DNA of 18,479 bases, from the NCBI GenBank assembly GCA_038093515.1, contig JBBPSI010000367.1, positions 1-18,479 on the forward strand. Reading direction: 5' to 3'. This document shows positions 7,815-16,189 of this stretch, in pieces. Below the pieces are notes generated by a model, which saw nothing but the letters and a program-made list of their open reading frames with translations, had not been told where the DNA came from and made no database searches. The DNA is from Butyriboletus loyo (lineage: Eukaryota > Basidiomycota > Agaricomycetes > Boletales > Boletaceae). Position numbers and translations under genes: made by a program. Numbering within the stretch: position 1 is the stretch's first letter; each line of letters starts with the position of its first letter.

Positions 7815-8320
7815 ATGTCCTCGCTGTCATCATCGCCCTACATCAAGGCCGGTCGTCCGATCAACTGGCCCTTTTTGTGTGCTATCATCGCCGTCGTAAT
7901 ACTCCTCATCGTCATCTGGTTGTCGCTCTACAGACACACCATGGTCGAGCTGCTCCGACCAGCTCATGCGACGGAGTGTACCCGTCGTCGCGATGCTCGT
8001 CAAGTCCGCGACATCCTATGCCACCTTTCGACTCTTCTGATCCCGTTTGCGATTGTACAAGTTCCCCCAAGGACTTGTGGGAGCTCAGGTAAGTACCATT
8101 GCCTCCGACCCATATGTCTTGATTTGGTGGTGGGGCGTGTTCTCACTCTGATATCTCGCCCTTATTGCCCTTCGGCTGCGTGCATGTAGCGGATCGCACC
8201 GCTGTTGATAGAAAATCATGGAAAAGGGGTCTATCAGCGGTCCGACCGACATGTCTCGGGTTCACCACCTCAGATCAGTGTTTCATATGTCCGCCGTCAT
8301 TGGGTGCGATGTCGCTCTGA
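7815..8320 (+). CDS. Small putative single-pass membrane protein, two exons
   Basis: I do not recognise this protein. ATG at 7815 opens a 91-codon exon: about 18 polar residues, one clear transmembrane helix at residues 19-41 (Phe-Leu-Cys-Ala-Ile-Ile-Ala-Val-Val through Trp-Leu-Ser-Leu-Tyr), a basic stretch (Cys-Thr-Arg-Arg-Arg-Asp-Ala-Arg), then a second weaker hydrophobic patch (Leu-Leu-Ile-Pro-Phe-Ala-Ile-Val). The exon ends at a consensus donor (CAG then GTAAGT, 8089). The next usable acceptor, CATGTAG at 8183-8189, keeps the frame and leads to 43 more codons ending in TGA at 8318-8320, for about 134 residues. Further exons cannot be excluded. The copy A version has lost both frame and donor. 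Support is the helix, the splice site and frame continuity only. Confidence 0.4.
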
Positions 8321-8726
8321 ATTGCCCGACTCTTCGAATCTCACTTTTCGTAGTGTCGCAGCGCTGGACACAGGGATTACTGCTCGGATTATCGTATTCG
8401 CTGTTGTAACCAGCGGAGCCGAACAGCATGCTGGTTTCTGCGACGGCCCCGCCATGTCCGGAAGATGTTTGCAGAACAGATCAAGGCGCATGTACAGAGG
8501 AAAGCTCCCCCGAGAAATGCAGCGGGACATAGATGCTACACGGAGCTCAGACGACAGGGCATATGCATCAGTAACACAAATACTTGAGTCACCATTCAAA
8601 GGACCAACATCCTCGATTGCCAGCATTCGTCAATACCGCATAAGCCCCGCCGCTACTCTTCGTCCCTCGTCGCTGCCCAAGGGTCCTGGTTCAAACATGA
8701 CACGTATCATCTCCCAATGTTTCTAG
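8321..8726. other. No supported gene; diverged part of the duplication
   Basis: A plus-strand frame (8205-8726) is open here but differs from its copy A equivalent almost only at residue-changing positions, which argues against a conserved protein. Nothing else is recognisable. Confidence 0.5.
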
Positions 8727-9197
8727 TCAAATTACCTCCGATTCATTCGCGTCCCCTTCCACAATCCGATCCTGCCTCGGGGCGACATCTGCGAATGCAA
8801 TCGCAGACACGGCGGCGTTTCGAGGCTGCGATAACGCATCGAATCCGCTCCCAGTGCGTGCCCTGGCAATGGCCACGAGAGTCACCATCATACAGCTCTC
8901 GCACGCTGATGATGAACCGAGGCATAATGGGGTACACAGATACGTAATAAAGCGTGGTCAGGGAGAGCGCCAAATTGCTGTTTAGTGTAGACACCTGTTC
9001 CAGCATGGATGCGATGTTGAAAAAAAATATGATCCTGTTGAGGGGAAAAGATTTAAGTGGACGGTTTCCCGCAAACGGTCGGAAACAAGACGGGTGTGAG
9101 AAAGTGATGGGGCGAATGGAAACGAGAGAGTAGGAGGGAAGCGAGACGTACGCGATGAAATAAAAGATACCGTCTCTGACGAATTGTTGCATGTACA
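8727..9197 (-). pseudogene. C-terminal remnant of a DUF6533-like membrane protein, copy B
   Basis: This is the same structure as 1825-2295 and identical to it except near the 3' end. Exon piece 9197-9152, likely intron 9151-9035, helix piece, the same one-base frame break near 8856, and an acidic tail ending in TGA at 8729-8727. One copy difference falls in the tail (8749 G versus 1847 A); it gives Ala here and Val in copy A. The frameshift is shared by both copies, so it either predates the duplication or was spread by conversion. Confidence 0.55.
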
Positions 9198-10319
9198 CTG
9201 TTTAGTCGCTCTGTACATCTTCAGACAGCGAGAACCAAAAGGGGAGTACTAAGAACGAACTGTGGGATTTCAGCGTACGCCGAAAGTAGCGATGGCATGT
9301 TGTTCCGTGAGAAACTGCAAAATGAGAAATCGAGAAATTGAACAACTGTGACTGGAGAGGGGGGTGGAGGGTGATGAACGACCACCTCCGTGAGATACAG
9401 TGACGCGTGTCGTTTAGCTCGGGACATACCTGAGAGGTTGGTATTGGGATTGCTGTAAAAATAATGTAACAGATAACTGTCCGCACGATAAGGTCAACCC
9501 AAAACTATATGCCCGCTCGTTCGATCTAGGGGTAGGCCCGCCTTAAATACTTGTTCCGCGTGGGACTTGAGCACGGTCGTGGAGGCTTTGCGTTGTTCAT
9601 GTCCCTTGCCAGCCTCGCTGACAACCCTGTGCCGTTTTTTACGCTCGGAAGAGGAAGTTGATTCAAATGTGAGTGCTACCTAGTCTTTCGCGGGGATAGT
9701 GGCGTCTACCGTGTCTCAGAAGCCAGTCAGGTGGTCCAAAGAGGTGGTAAGTCGGGACCCGGTATGATCGAAGAGAGGAAAGGTGCGGAATTGGAGCCAG
9801 GAGATGGTTTAGAAGCACAAGGGACCATTGGGTATGGGCTAGACGCGGGTGGGGGAAGCGATCAGATCGTACGAGGGGCTCGCGATGAGAAAAGACTCGT
9901 CTATTGATGCCGGGAACCAGATGACACAGACAGAGATGAGTACTCCGCACCCGCGTACGTACCCACATGAGTGCGTTAGAATGTTGCGGACCAACTTTTC
10001 CGTGTATCGAAAGAGACAGATTTGACCGACATACAAACAAACCAGTGTTTGGAAGAAAGCGCATTTGAGCACGATGGGGGCACACGAAGAAATGGCGTAC
10101 CTGGAAATATCAAAGGATCGTTCCACAAACAAGAAAGTCACATGGTATGAGTTTTGCGAGAGGAATAAAGTTCACAGTGATTTCCAGTTAATCAGTATCA
10201 TAAATTCTGAGATGGGAGGGGCGTGGGGGTCTTGGGACCAGAGCAGGAGATGGTCAGATCAATCGTTGCTCCAGAGATTTCCGCATCCAAGCTACCAGTG
10301 CCAAAAATATGCCGCTGCC
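9198..10319. other. No supported gene; 3' part of copy B before the insertion
   Basis: Up to 9888 this is the near-identical core. From 9889 it diverges from copy A and contains about 41 extra bases near 9927-9967. Just before the insertion, at about 10285-10310, copy B has some bases that copy A lacks. Open frames on both strands (for example 10065-10373, which runs into the LTR) have no recognisable motif and are not conserved with copy A. Confidence 0.45.
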
Positions 10320-10324
10320 CTTCG
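10320..10324 (+). repeat. Target-site duplication, left copy (CTTCG)
   Basis: CTTCG sits directly before the TGTTAG start of the 5' LTR and recurs at 16434-16438 directly after the CCAACA end of the 3' LTR. The empty site at 3357-3361 has one copy. A 5-bp duplication is the usual product of Ty3/Gypsy integrase. Confidence 0.95.
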
Positions 10325-10438
10325 TGTTAGGACTTTACTTTTCTTTCTTTCACGTTTCCTTTCTTCGTTATGATTCTTCTCTTTTCTATCACATTCTCGA
10401 ACATATCACGATACCAGCCCTAAAGTCATGCTTTCCTG

Positions 10439-10446
10439 TATATATA
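10439..10446 (+). promoter_or_regulatory. TATA box of the LTR promoter
   Basis: TATATATA lies in the 5' LTR, 34 nt upstream of 10473. The same arrangement is present in the LTR of element 2 (16757-16766, with the equivalent start at 16793). No other strong core-promoter motif is visible. Confidence 0.6.
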
Positions 10447-10472
10447 CCTACGAGTTCTGTTTCGTGTTCTTT

Positions 10473-10484
10473 ACCTTTTGATTA
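10473..10484 (+). promoter_or_regulatory. Predicted transcript 5' end and self-primer
   Basis: ACCTTTTGAT (10473-10482) is exactly complementary to ATCAAAAGGT at 10571-10580. After one U-U mismatch, A10484 can pair with T10569, the first base after the LTR, giving 11 of 12 pairs. Its distance from the TATA box fits a transcription start. In Tf1 of fission yeast the first 11 nt of the mRNA fold back on the primer-binding site in this way; the use here is inferred. Confidence 0.5.
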
Positions 10485-10568
10485 TTGATTTCTCTCAGGT
10501 ATATATCTCATGTCGTAGCTCATTGTCTAATATTGATTTCTCTCAGTCATTGCTCTGCAGTTCCAACA

Positions 10569-10580
10569 TTATCAAAAGGT
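10569..10580 (+). promoter_or_regulatory. Primer-binding site, self-priming type
   Basis: TTATCAAAAGGT directly follows the 5' LTR. A site for a tRNA 3' end would start with TGG (complement of CCA), which is absent. Instead the sequence complements the predicted RNA start in the LTR. Both elements have the same 12 bases here, although their LTRs have diverged. Confidence 0.6.
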
Positions 10581-10601
10581 CACCCCTAACCTCCTGATCA
10601 A

Positions 10602-10673
10602 CGTCGAGCCCCTGCTCCATTGATCACCAGGTTCTCCTATCCCTCATCCTTCCATTCGTCGAGCCCCTGCTCC
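10602..10673 (+). repeat. Direct repeat in the gag leader
   Basis: CGTCGAGCCCCTGCTCC occurs at 10602-10618 and again at 10657-10673, seven bases before the gag ATG. Element 2 has the same pair with a few changes (near 16921 and 16978). Repetition in both elements suggests a role in the leader, such as RNA structure or packaging, but this is conjecture. Confidence 0.6.
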
Positions 10674-10680
10674 GAATACA

Positions 10681-12081
10681 ATGTCTTACGACCTCTATCG
10701 CCCTACTACACCTCAGCCCTGGGGGGAACCCGAAGCAACCCCTTCAGCGTCCAACGCTTCATTCCAAGTCACTCCCGATCTCGCCGCCCTTCTACAGCGG
10801 TTTGAAGATCAGAACCAGATCCTGTACCGACAAAATCAGGAACTGCTTGAGCGAAACAACACGTTAGCTCAACAAGTCGGCGAGCTCAACGTTCGCATGC
10901 AATCCTTCTCGACACCACCTCCTCCAGATAGACGATTCGCCATCCCATCCCCAGTCAGACCCTCTCCTGGTACGACACTTACGCCGCGTCCTTCGACGAT
11001 GCCGCGCGTGAGTCTGCCGTCTAGGAACGTGTCGCCCACACCCTCAGATCGATCGGCCGATTGGCCACGACCCGTCTCCTCCTTCCCACCACCAGCCCTT
11101 CCGACTTCCCCTCGTCCTCATGTATCCACCTCCACCCATGAGCGTGCCCACAAGGGCTATGCCAACAAACCAGACGCCTTTGACGGCGATAAGAAAAAAT
11201 TCCAGCAATGGCTCCGTACAGTCAAATTGTACATCATGGCCAACGCGGACCGATTTCCGAATGATGACGCAAAGATCTACTTTGCGTTATCATATATGCG
11301 AGGAGACAACGCCGCGGGACGCCTCGCAGATCTCTTCGTAGATCAGCATATAGACGAACACGGAGTTTCAGTCGCCTGGACCTGGGGACTCTTCGTCCAC
11401 GAGCTCAAAGCTCAATTCATGCCGACAATGCTGAAACGGCAAGCGGAGGCCGACCTGCGAAAACTCAAGCAGGACAAAGGATCGGTGGAGGATTTCTTCA
11501 CCAAGCTCGACACTCTGGCAATTCAAGCCGGATACTCAGACAGGGACCGCCACTCCATGGCACCCTTCATCAACGCCATCATCCGCGATGGTATCAACAA
11601 CGAAGTTGTGGAGTTCGTCGAACGGTCTCAACCCGCTCTCCTAGACACGTACGACAACGAGAAATGGAAGACGGCGCTGATTAGGGCCGAGACCGCATTA
11701 GCGGAAATTAACAGAAGGAAAGGGTCGAAGCCAAAATGGTTCTCTTCCTATCCTTCTACATCACAGAACCCCAACATGCAGAAGCCTGCCTTTGCAGCTT
11801 CGAAAGATCAGACACGCCCGCAAGTGGCCGAAAAGAAGGATTCGGTTACGAGTGGGACGACCAGTATTACGTATGGTGGTCAGGGTCAGGCGATGGATCT
11901 GACAAGAGCGAGAGCACAAGGGTTGTGTTTTAAGTGCGGAGAACGCGGTCACCTTGCGCGTGACTGCAAGAACCCTAAAACGTTCCGAACCAGAAAGGTG
12001 GAACACGAGGGTGAAATAATTGAAATTCTCGAAAAGATCGAATCGGATGTCCCTAAAGGGGATTTTCCGAATCTTCAGTGA
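10681..12081 (+). CDS. gag: Gag capsid-nucleocapsid protein of element 1
   Basis: This 466-residue structural protein would assemble the cytoplasmic virus-like particle and bind the element RNA. Residues 34-72 look like a coiled coil (Leu-Leu-Gln-Arg-Phe-Glu-Asp-Gln-Asn-Gln onward). Residues 75-155 are Pro/Ser-rich and probably disordered. Residues 160-345 resemble the retrotransposon gag (capsid) domain, with the conserved Phe-Asp-Gly-Asp-Lys start and Trp-Thr-Trp-Gly-Leu-Phe. A CCHC zinc knuckle follows: Cys416, Cys419, His424, Cys429 (spacing C-x2-C-x4-H-x4-C). ATG at 10681 has A at -3, is the first in-frame Met, and is conserved in element 2. The frame ends with TGA at 12079-12081, where pol is already open in the -1 frame. 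There is no protease motif in Gag. Confidence 0.95.
   Translation: MSYDLYRPTTPQPWGEPEATPSASNASFQVTPDLAALLQRFEDQNQILYRQNQELLERNNTLAQQVGELNVRMQSFSTPPPPDRRFAIPSPVRPSPGTTLTPRPSTMPRVSLPSRNVSPTPSDRSADWPRPVSSFPPPALPTSPRPHVSTSTHERAHKGYANKPDAFDGDKKKFQQWLRTVKLYIMANADRFPNDDAKIYFALSYMRGDNAAGRLADLFVDQHIDEHGVSVAWTWGLFVHELKAQFMPTMLKRQAEADLRKLKQDKGSVEDFFTKLDTLAIQAGYSDRDRHSMAPFINAIIRDGINNEVVEFVERSQPALLDTYDNEKWKTALIRAETALAEINRRKGSKPKWFSSYPSTSQNPNMQKPAFAASKDQTRPQVAEKKDSVTSGTTSITYGGQGQAMDLTRARAQGLCFKCGERGHLARDCKNPKTFRTRKVEHEGEIIEILEKIESDVPKGDFPNLQ
12057..12081 (+). promoter_or_regulatory. Gag-pol overlap, candidate -1 frameshift site
   Basis: The pol frame is open from 12057 (after a TAA at 12054-12056) and gag stops at 12081, so a -1 shift must occur within about 22 nt. 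No classical X-XXY-YYZ heptamer is in frame. The run ATTTTC lets a Phe tRNA on TTT (12064-12066) re-pair with TTT at 12063-12065. The overlap is identical in element 2 except at the gag stop, which is TAA instead of TGA; in the pol frame that change is silent (Val GTG to GTA). Confidence 0.5.
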
Positions 12082-15000
12082 GATCTAGTCTCGCCTCGCT
12101 GAAGAAAAATGTTAGTACCTCATGTTCCACATTTGAAAATAAATATAATTGTCTGGAAGTGGAACATGCTAGGGAAAGCGAAGAGACACAGGAATCAACG
12201 GTGAAGCCTGCGGAAGCTGAGGCGCCCGTTGTGAAAATCCTGAAAAGGCCTACAGCAGATCGAGAAATTGAGATGCCGAAAGCCGAAGGTGAGAAGAAGC
12301 GGATTTCAAAGTCCGTTTCGGGAGAAACCGAGAGAACAAAGAAGTGTGCCCTCTCCGTGAGTGGCACTACTCGGGCCGGTAAAACACCGGTAGTCACGTT
12401 AGAAACTGACTCTGGGGGTGCGTTGCCTCAAGAGCAAAAGAGTCGTGGGGTCCCCCTGACCCCCTCTGCCTCTGTTCCGTCCGGGGAACACGCAATCAAA
12501 GGACGCACTCCCAGGGTAAGGAGTAAACGTGGCCATCTCCGATACTGGTCTTCGGATCAGATGGTGAGAGCCATACGTCATCACGATTCCCACACGGTCA
12601 AACAGCGGCTTGAGTCGTTCGTCGACAAGTCACGAGTCAAAGAGGTTTCGGATTCTCTAGTCGAGGATCTGAAAGCCATGGACGACGACGCCGCTTGGGT
12701 GACCATAGCCGAAATGAGACAGGAGCGCAAGTTTGTTCGAAGCAATTCGACAAAAAACAGTTTAGAAGTCTCGGTGCAATTAATTACCGAGTGGTTAAAG
12801 AAACACAACCCTCGAATCGATTGGCAAGAAGGAACGTTGGAATTCGAATGTGGAACCAATTGCTACCCGGTCCCACAATTGATACCGACGGAAGAGGACG
12901 ACGATGACGAATCGATCGAAACTGGTGATAGGATCTTCCAATTGGACTGTGATTCATATCTGTGTGCTACCAAGTCAACGGAATTAGCTGCAGAAGTCGT
13001 AGCCAAGAAAAAGGAGAAAACCTTCGAGGAAATTGTACCCAAACACTACCACGGGTATAAGTCTGTATTCGACAAGGAGAACTTCGACGAGTTACCGCCG
13101 AGAAAACCGTGGGATCATGCCATTGAATTGACCCCAGGCGAACACGTCGTCGATTGCAAGATTTACAATCTATCTCCTGACGAACAAAAAGAGTTAGACG
13201 TATTCCTCGAAGAAAACCTCCAGTCCGGCCGAATCCGACCGTCCAAGTCCCCGTTCGCTTCAGCGTTCTTCTTTATTAAAAAGAAAGATGGACGGCTAAG
13301 ACCGGTACAGGACTACAGGAAGCTAAACAATATCACCATTAAAAATCGATATCCGCTCCCACTGATTCAAGAATTGGTCGACAAACTAAAAGGAGCCAAG
13401 TACTTCACGAAACTGGATGTGCGATGGGGTTACAACAACGTCCGGATAAAGGACGGAGATGAATGGAAGGCAGCGTTTAGGACGAATCGAGGGCTATACG
13501 AGCCTCTCGTTATGTTCTTCGGCCTAACCAATTCCCCCGCAACATTCCAAATGATGATGAATACCATCTTCCGCGAGTTGATAAATAAAGGCAAGGTCGT
13601 GGTGTACATTGATGACATCATGATCTTTACAGCGGATTTGGAAGAACATCGACAGATCGTGAAGGAAGTGCTAGAGATCCTTCGAAAAAACAATCTATTC
13701 CTTAAACCCTCGAAATGCGAGTTCGAGACAGAAGAAACCGAATATCTCGGACTAATCGTGGGAAAGGGAACTGCGAAGATGGACCCGGTAAAAGTAAAGG
13801 CAATTGCCGAATGGCCGGTCCCCACAAACAAGAAGGAACTCCAGTCGTTTCTGGGATTCCTGAACTTCTATCGCAGATTCGTCGAAGGATTTAGCACAAA
13901 AGCGAAGGCTCTGACTAAGTTGACTGGAAAAGTCGATTGGCAGTGGCAAGAAGAGCAAAAAGTCGCGTTTCAGTCATTAAAAGCGACTCTCAGCTCTGCC
14001 CCGGTTTTAGCTTTAGCATCGGACGACGGTGAATTCAAGGTCGAAGCGGATGCGTCGGGAACAGGTATCGGCGGGATATTGTCACAGAAACAGAATGAAT
14101 TATGGCATCCCGTCGCCTTCTTCTCCCGAACGTGTAACGAGACGGAACGGAACTACGAAATATACGATCTGGAACTCCTCGCGATAGTGGAATGCTTACG
14201 CGAGTGGCGCCATTACCTCATGGATGCGCGCAAAGAGTTTCTTATCGAATCCGATCATAAAAACTTAACGTATTTCCGGAAACCGCAAGATCTGAATCGT
14301 CGTCAAGCACGATGGATGAACGAATTGGCAAACTACCATTTTGTTCTTTCGCATAAGCCAGGAAAGCTAAACCGAGCCGATTGTCTGTCCAGGAGGCCAG
14401 ACCATGAGAGGGGGGTGGACGATAACAAATCGCTCATTCTCCTCAAAGATCACCTATTCCGAACGTTTGACCCGAATTTCGAACTCTCGAATCGTTCCGT
14501 AGTATTTCCAGAAATCGTAGAAGACGAGACAAATCTTCAAGTCCCAACGTCATTCCCTGACTCAATCGAAGAAGAAATCGCTAAGTCACAAAAATACAGG
14601 GAAAGGTTCGCTCTGACAGGACTAGACAAGAAACTGAAAGAGTGGACTGAGACGGAAGGACTCTTACGATGGAACGGAATGCTTTATGTGCCCAAAAAAC
14701 AAGACCTCAGGGAACGGATACTTCGCGAACATCACGATGCAGTTACGGCCGGTCATCCGGGTGCTCAAAGAACCCGAGAATTTATTAAACAAAAGTACTG
14801 GTGGCCGAACATCACACGTGACGTCAAGAAGTATGTATCGGGGTGCGAAACGTGCCAAAAGACAAAGGCCAGAAATCAAAAGACGGCCGCCCCGTTACAC
14901 CCGAACCAAATCCCCGAAGGTCCTTGGAAAATCATATCCGTGGATTTAATCGGACCGTTACCCGAAGCCCAAGGTTTTGACGCGATTATGGTGGTAGTGG

Positions 15001-16163
15001 ATCGTTTTTCGAAAATGATCAAGGTTATTCCAACTCACACCACCATCACCTCAGAAGGAATCGCGCGACTATTTCGGGACAATGTGTTCAAATCCCATGG
15101 AACGCCACAGAAAGTGATTAGCGATAGAGGGTCTAACTTCGTATCGCACTTCATGCGAGACCTCTATGCGTTACTGAAAATTGAAGCCAACCCTAGCACG
15201 GCGTTTCATCCCCAAACGGACGGGCAAACCGAACGAATGAATCGGGAGATCGAACAATATCTCCGAATCTACACCAATCACCGACAGGACGACTGGCCGG
15301 AATGGCTAGCCTTAAGCGAATTTACCTACAATAATAAAGTCAACAAGTCAACAGGATATTCGCCGTTCATGTTAGTGTATGGACAAGATCCGGAAATCGG
15401 ATCAAACAAGCGAAAAGAAGTACGCAACGAATCGGCCAAGGAATTCGTGAACTTCATGTCAAAAATTCGAGAAGAAGCAAAGTCCTCACTTCTTCAAGCC
15501 AACGAAGACATGAAACGATTCTACGACCGACGAGTTAGCCCTTCAAAGGAATATCAAGTCGGAGATAGGGTATGGTTAGAGGCCCTGAATATTCGAACTG
15601 ACAGGCCGTTAAAAAAATTAGACGATAAACGATATGGCCCGTTCGAAATCCAAAAGAAAATCGGAAAATCGGCTTACCAGCTCAAATTACCGATCCAATG
15701 GAAGAAAATCCATCCGGTTTTTAACGAATGCCTCTTATCCCCTTTCACCGAAGCTAAATTTCCCTCACAATCAACTCCCTTTCCTCCCCCTGTCGTCGAA
15801 GTCGAAGGATTACCCGAGTACGAAATCGATTCCATTATAGATTCTCGAGAAAGACGTCAGAAAGTGGAATATTTGGTTCACTGGAAAGGGTTTCCACGGG
15901 AAGAACGAGAATGGTTACCGGTTCGTGAATTAAAAAATGCTAAGGAACTAATTAAACAGTTTCACCGAACTCATCCTACGGCCGTTCGAGGTCCCCATAT
16001 CAAAATCAATCTCCGTTCTCAAACCGTCGATTCCCCCTGTTCCTGTCCTATCTGCAGGAAAGAACCCCTACCGACGTCCTCAACAATGTTCTCCACTCCC
16101 GACTTCCTCGAATTCCGTAACTCGTATATCAAACCCCTTGGTCCAGCCGATTTACCTTCATGA
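12078..16163 (+). CDS. pol: Pol polyprotein: RT, RNase H, integrase, chromodomain; protease core apparently missing
   Basis: Numbering is from the GTG at 12078, although translation is probably by -1 shift from gag. Residues 1-225 are a variable linker. 226-235 look like the start of a retropepsin, and 238-250 (Trp-Leu-Lys-Lys-His-Asn-Pro-Arg-Ile-Asp-Trp) like its end, with no Ala-hydrophobic-Asp-Ser/Thr-Gly core between. Reverse transcriptase occupies about 375-565 with Asp447 and Tyr-Ile-Asp-Asp at 510-513. RNase H is at about 645-770 with Asp658, Glu699 and Asp726. The integrase has an HHCC zinc site (His886, His893, Cys923, Cys926) and a core triad Asp956, Asp1016, Glu1052 (DD35E). A chromodomain spans 1246-1296 with cage residues Tyr1248, Trp1269 and Phe1272. 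The tail has a Cys cluster (1321, 1323, 1326). It ends in TGA at 16161-16163, 26 nt before the 3' LTR. All catalytic residues outside the protease are present. Confidence 0.95.
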   Translation: MRSSLASLKKNVSTSCSTFENKYNCLEVEHARESEETQESTVKPAEAEAPVVKILKRPTADREIEMPKAEGEKKRISKSVSGETERTKKCALSVSGTTRAGKTPVVTLETDSGGALPQEQKSRGVPLTPSASVPSGEHAIKGRTPRVRSKRGHLRYWSSDQMVRAIRHHDSHTVKQRLESFVDKSRVKEVSDSLVEDLKAMDDDAAWVTIAEMRQERKFVRSNSTKNSLEVSVQLITEWLKKHNPRIDWQEGTLEFECGTNCYPVPQLIPTEEDDDDESIETGDRIFQLDCDSYLCATKSTELAAEVVAKKKEKTFEEIVPKHYHGYKSVFDKENFDELPPRKPWDHAIELTPGEHVVDCKIYNLSPDEQKELDVFLEENLQSGRIRPSKSPFASAFFFIKKKDGRLRPVQDYRKLNNITIKNRYPLPLIQELVDKLKGAKYFTKLDVRWGYNNVRIKDGDEWKAAFRTNRGLYEPLVMFFGLTNSPATFQMMMNTIFRELINKGKVVVYIDDIMIFTADLEEHRQIVKEVLEILRKNNLFLKPSKCEFETEETEYLGLIVGKGTAKMDPVKVKAIAEWPVPTNKKELQSFLGFLNFYRRFVEGFSTKAKALTKLTGKVDWQWQEEQKVAFQSLKATLSSAPVLALASDDGEFKVEADASGTGIGGILSQKQNELWHPVAFFSRTCNETERNYEIYDLELLAIVECLREWRHYLMDARKEFLIESDHKNLTYFRKPQDLNRRQARWMNELANYHFVLSHKPGKLNRADCLSRRPDHERGVDDNKSLILLKDHLFRTFDPNFELSNRSVVFPEIVEDETNLQVPTSFPDSIEEEIAKSQKYRERFALTGLDKKLKEWTETEGLLRWNGMLYVPKKQDLRERILREHHDAVTAGHPGAQRTREFIKQKYWWPNITRDVKKYVSGCETCQKTKARNQKTAAPLHPNQIPEGPWKIISVDLIGPLPEAQGFDAIMVVVDRFSKMIKVIPTHTTITSEGIARLFRDNVFKSHGTPQKVISDRGSNFVSHFMRDLYALLKIEANPSTAFHPQTDGQTERMNREIEQYLRIYTNHRQDDWPEWLALSEFTYNNKVNKSTGYSPFMLVYGQDPEIGSNKRKEVRNESAKEFVNFMSKIREEAKSSLLQANEDMKRFYDRRVSPSKEYQVGDRVWLEALNIRTDRPLKKLDDKRYGPFEIQKKIGKSAYQLKLPIQWKKIHPVFNECLLSPFTEAKFPSQSTPFPPPVVEVEGLPEYEIDSIIDSRERRQKVEYLVHWKGFPREEREWLPVRELKNAKELIKQFHRTHPTAVRGPHIKINLRSQTVDSPCSCPICRKEPLPTSSTMFSTPDFLEFRNSYIKPLGPADLPS

Positions 16164-16176
16164 GGACATGAAGCTT

Positions 16177-16189
16177 GAAAGGGGGGTAA
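16177..16189 (+). promoter_or_regulatory. Polypurine tract for plus-strand priming
   Basis: GAAAGGGGGGTAA abuts the TGTTAG start of the 3' LTR. This purine run is where RNase H normally leaves the plus-strand primer. It has one T two bases from the tract-LTR boundary. Confidence 0.8.

Larger units (their letters stand above)
10325..10568 (+). repeat. 5' LTR of element 1
   Basis: 244 bp, beginning TGTTAG and ending CCAACA (TGTT/AACA inverted ends). It matches 16190-16433 base for base as far as I can read. It contains a TATA box at 10439-10446, a predicted transcript start near 10473, and a 16-bp direct repeat TATTGATTTCTCTCAG at 10483-10498 and 10531-10546. That layout implies U3 of about 148 bp and a combined R-U5 of about 96 bp. 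Confidence 0.97.

Noticed and set aside
12408..12416. Asp-Ser-Gly at pol residues 111-113 as the protease active site
   Set aside because: It lacks the hydrophobic pair before and the Ala after that surround the retropepsin triad, has no flap or Ile-Leu-Gly motif downstream, and lies far from the remnant of the protease end at residues 238-250.
13430..13831. Antisense frames within gag and pol
   Set aside because: They are shadows of the strongly supported sense reading frames and have no independent motifs.
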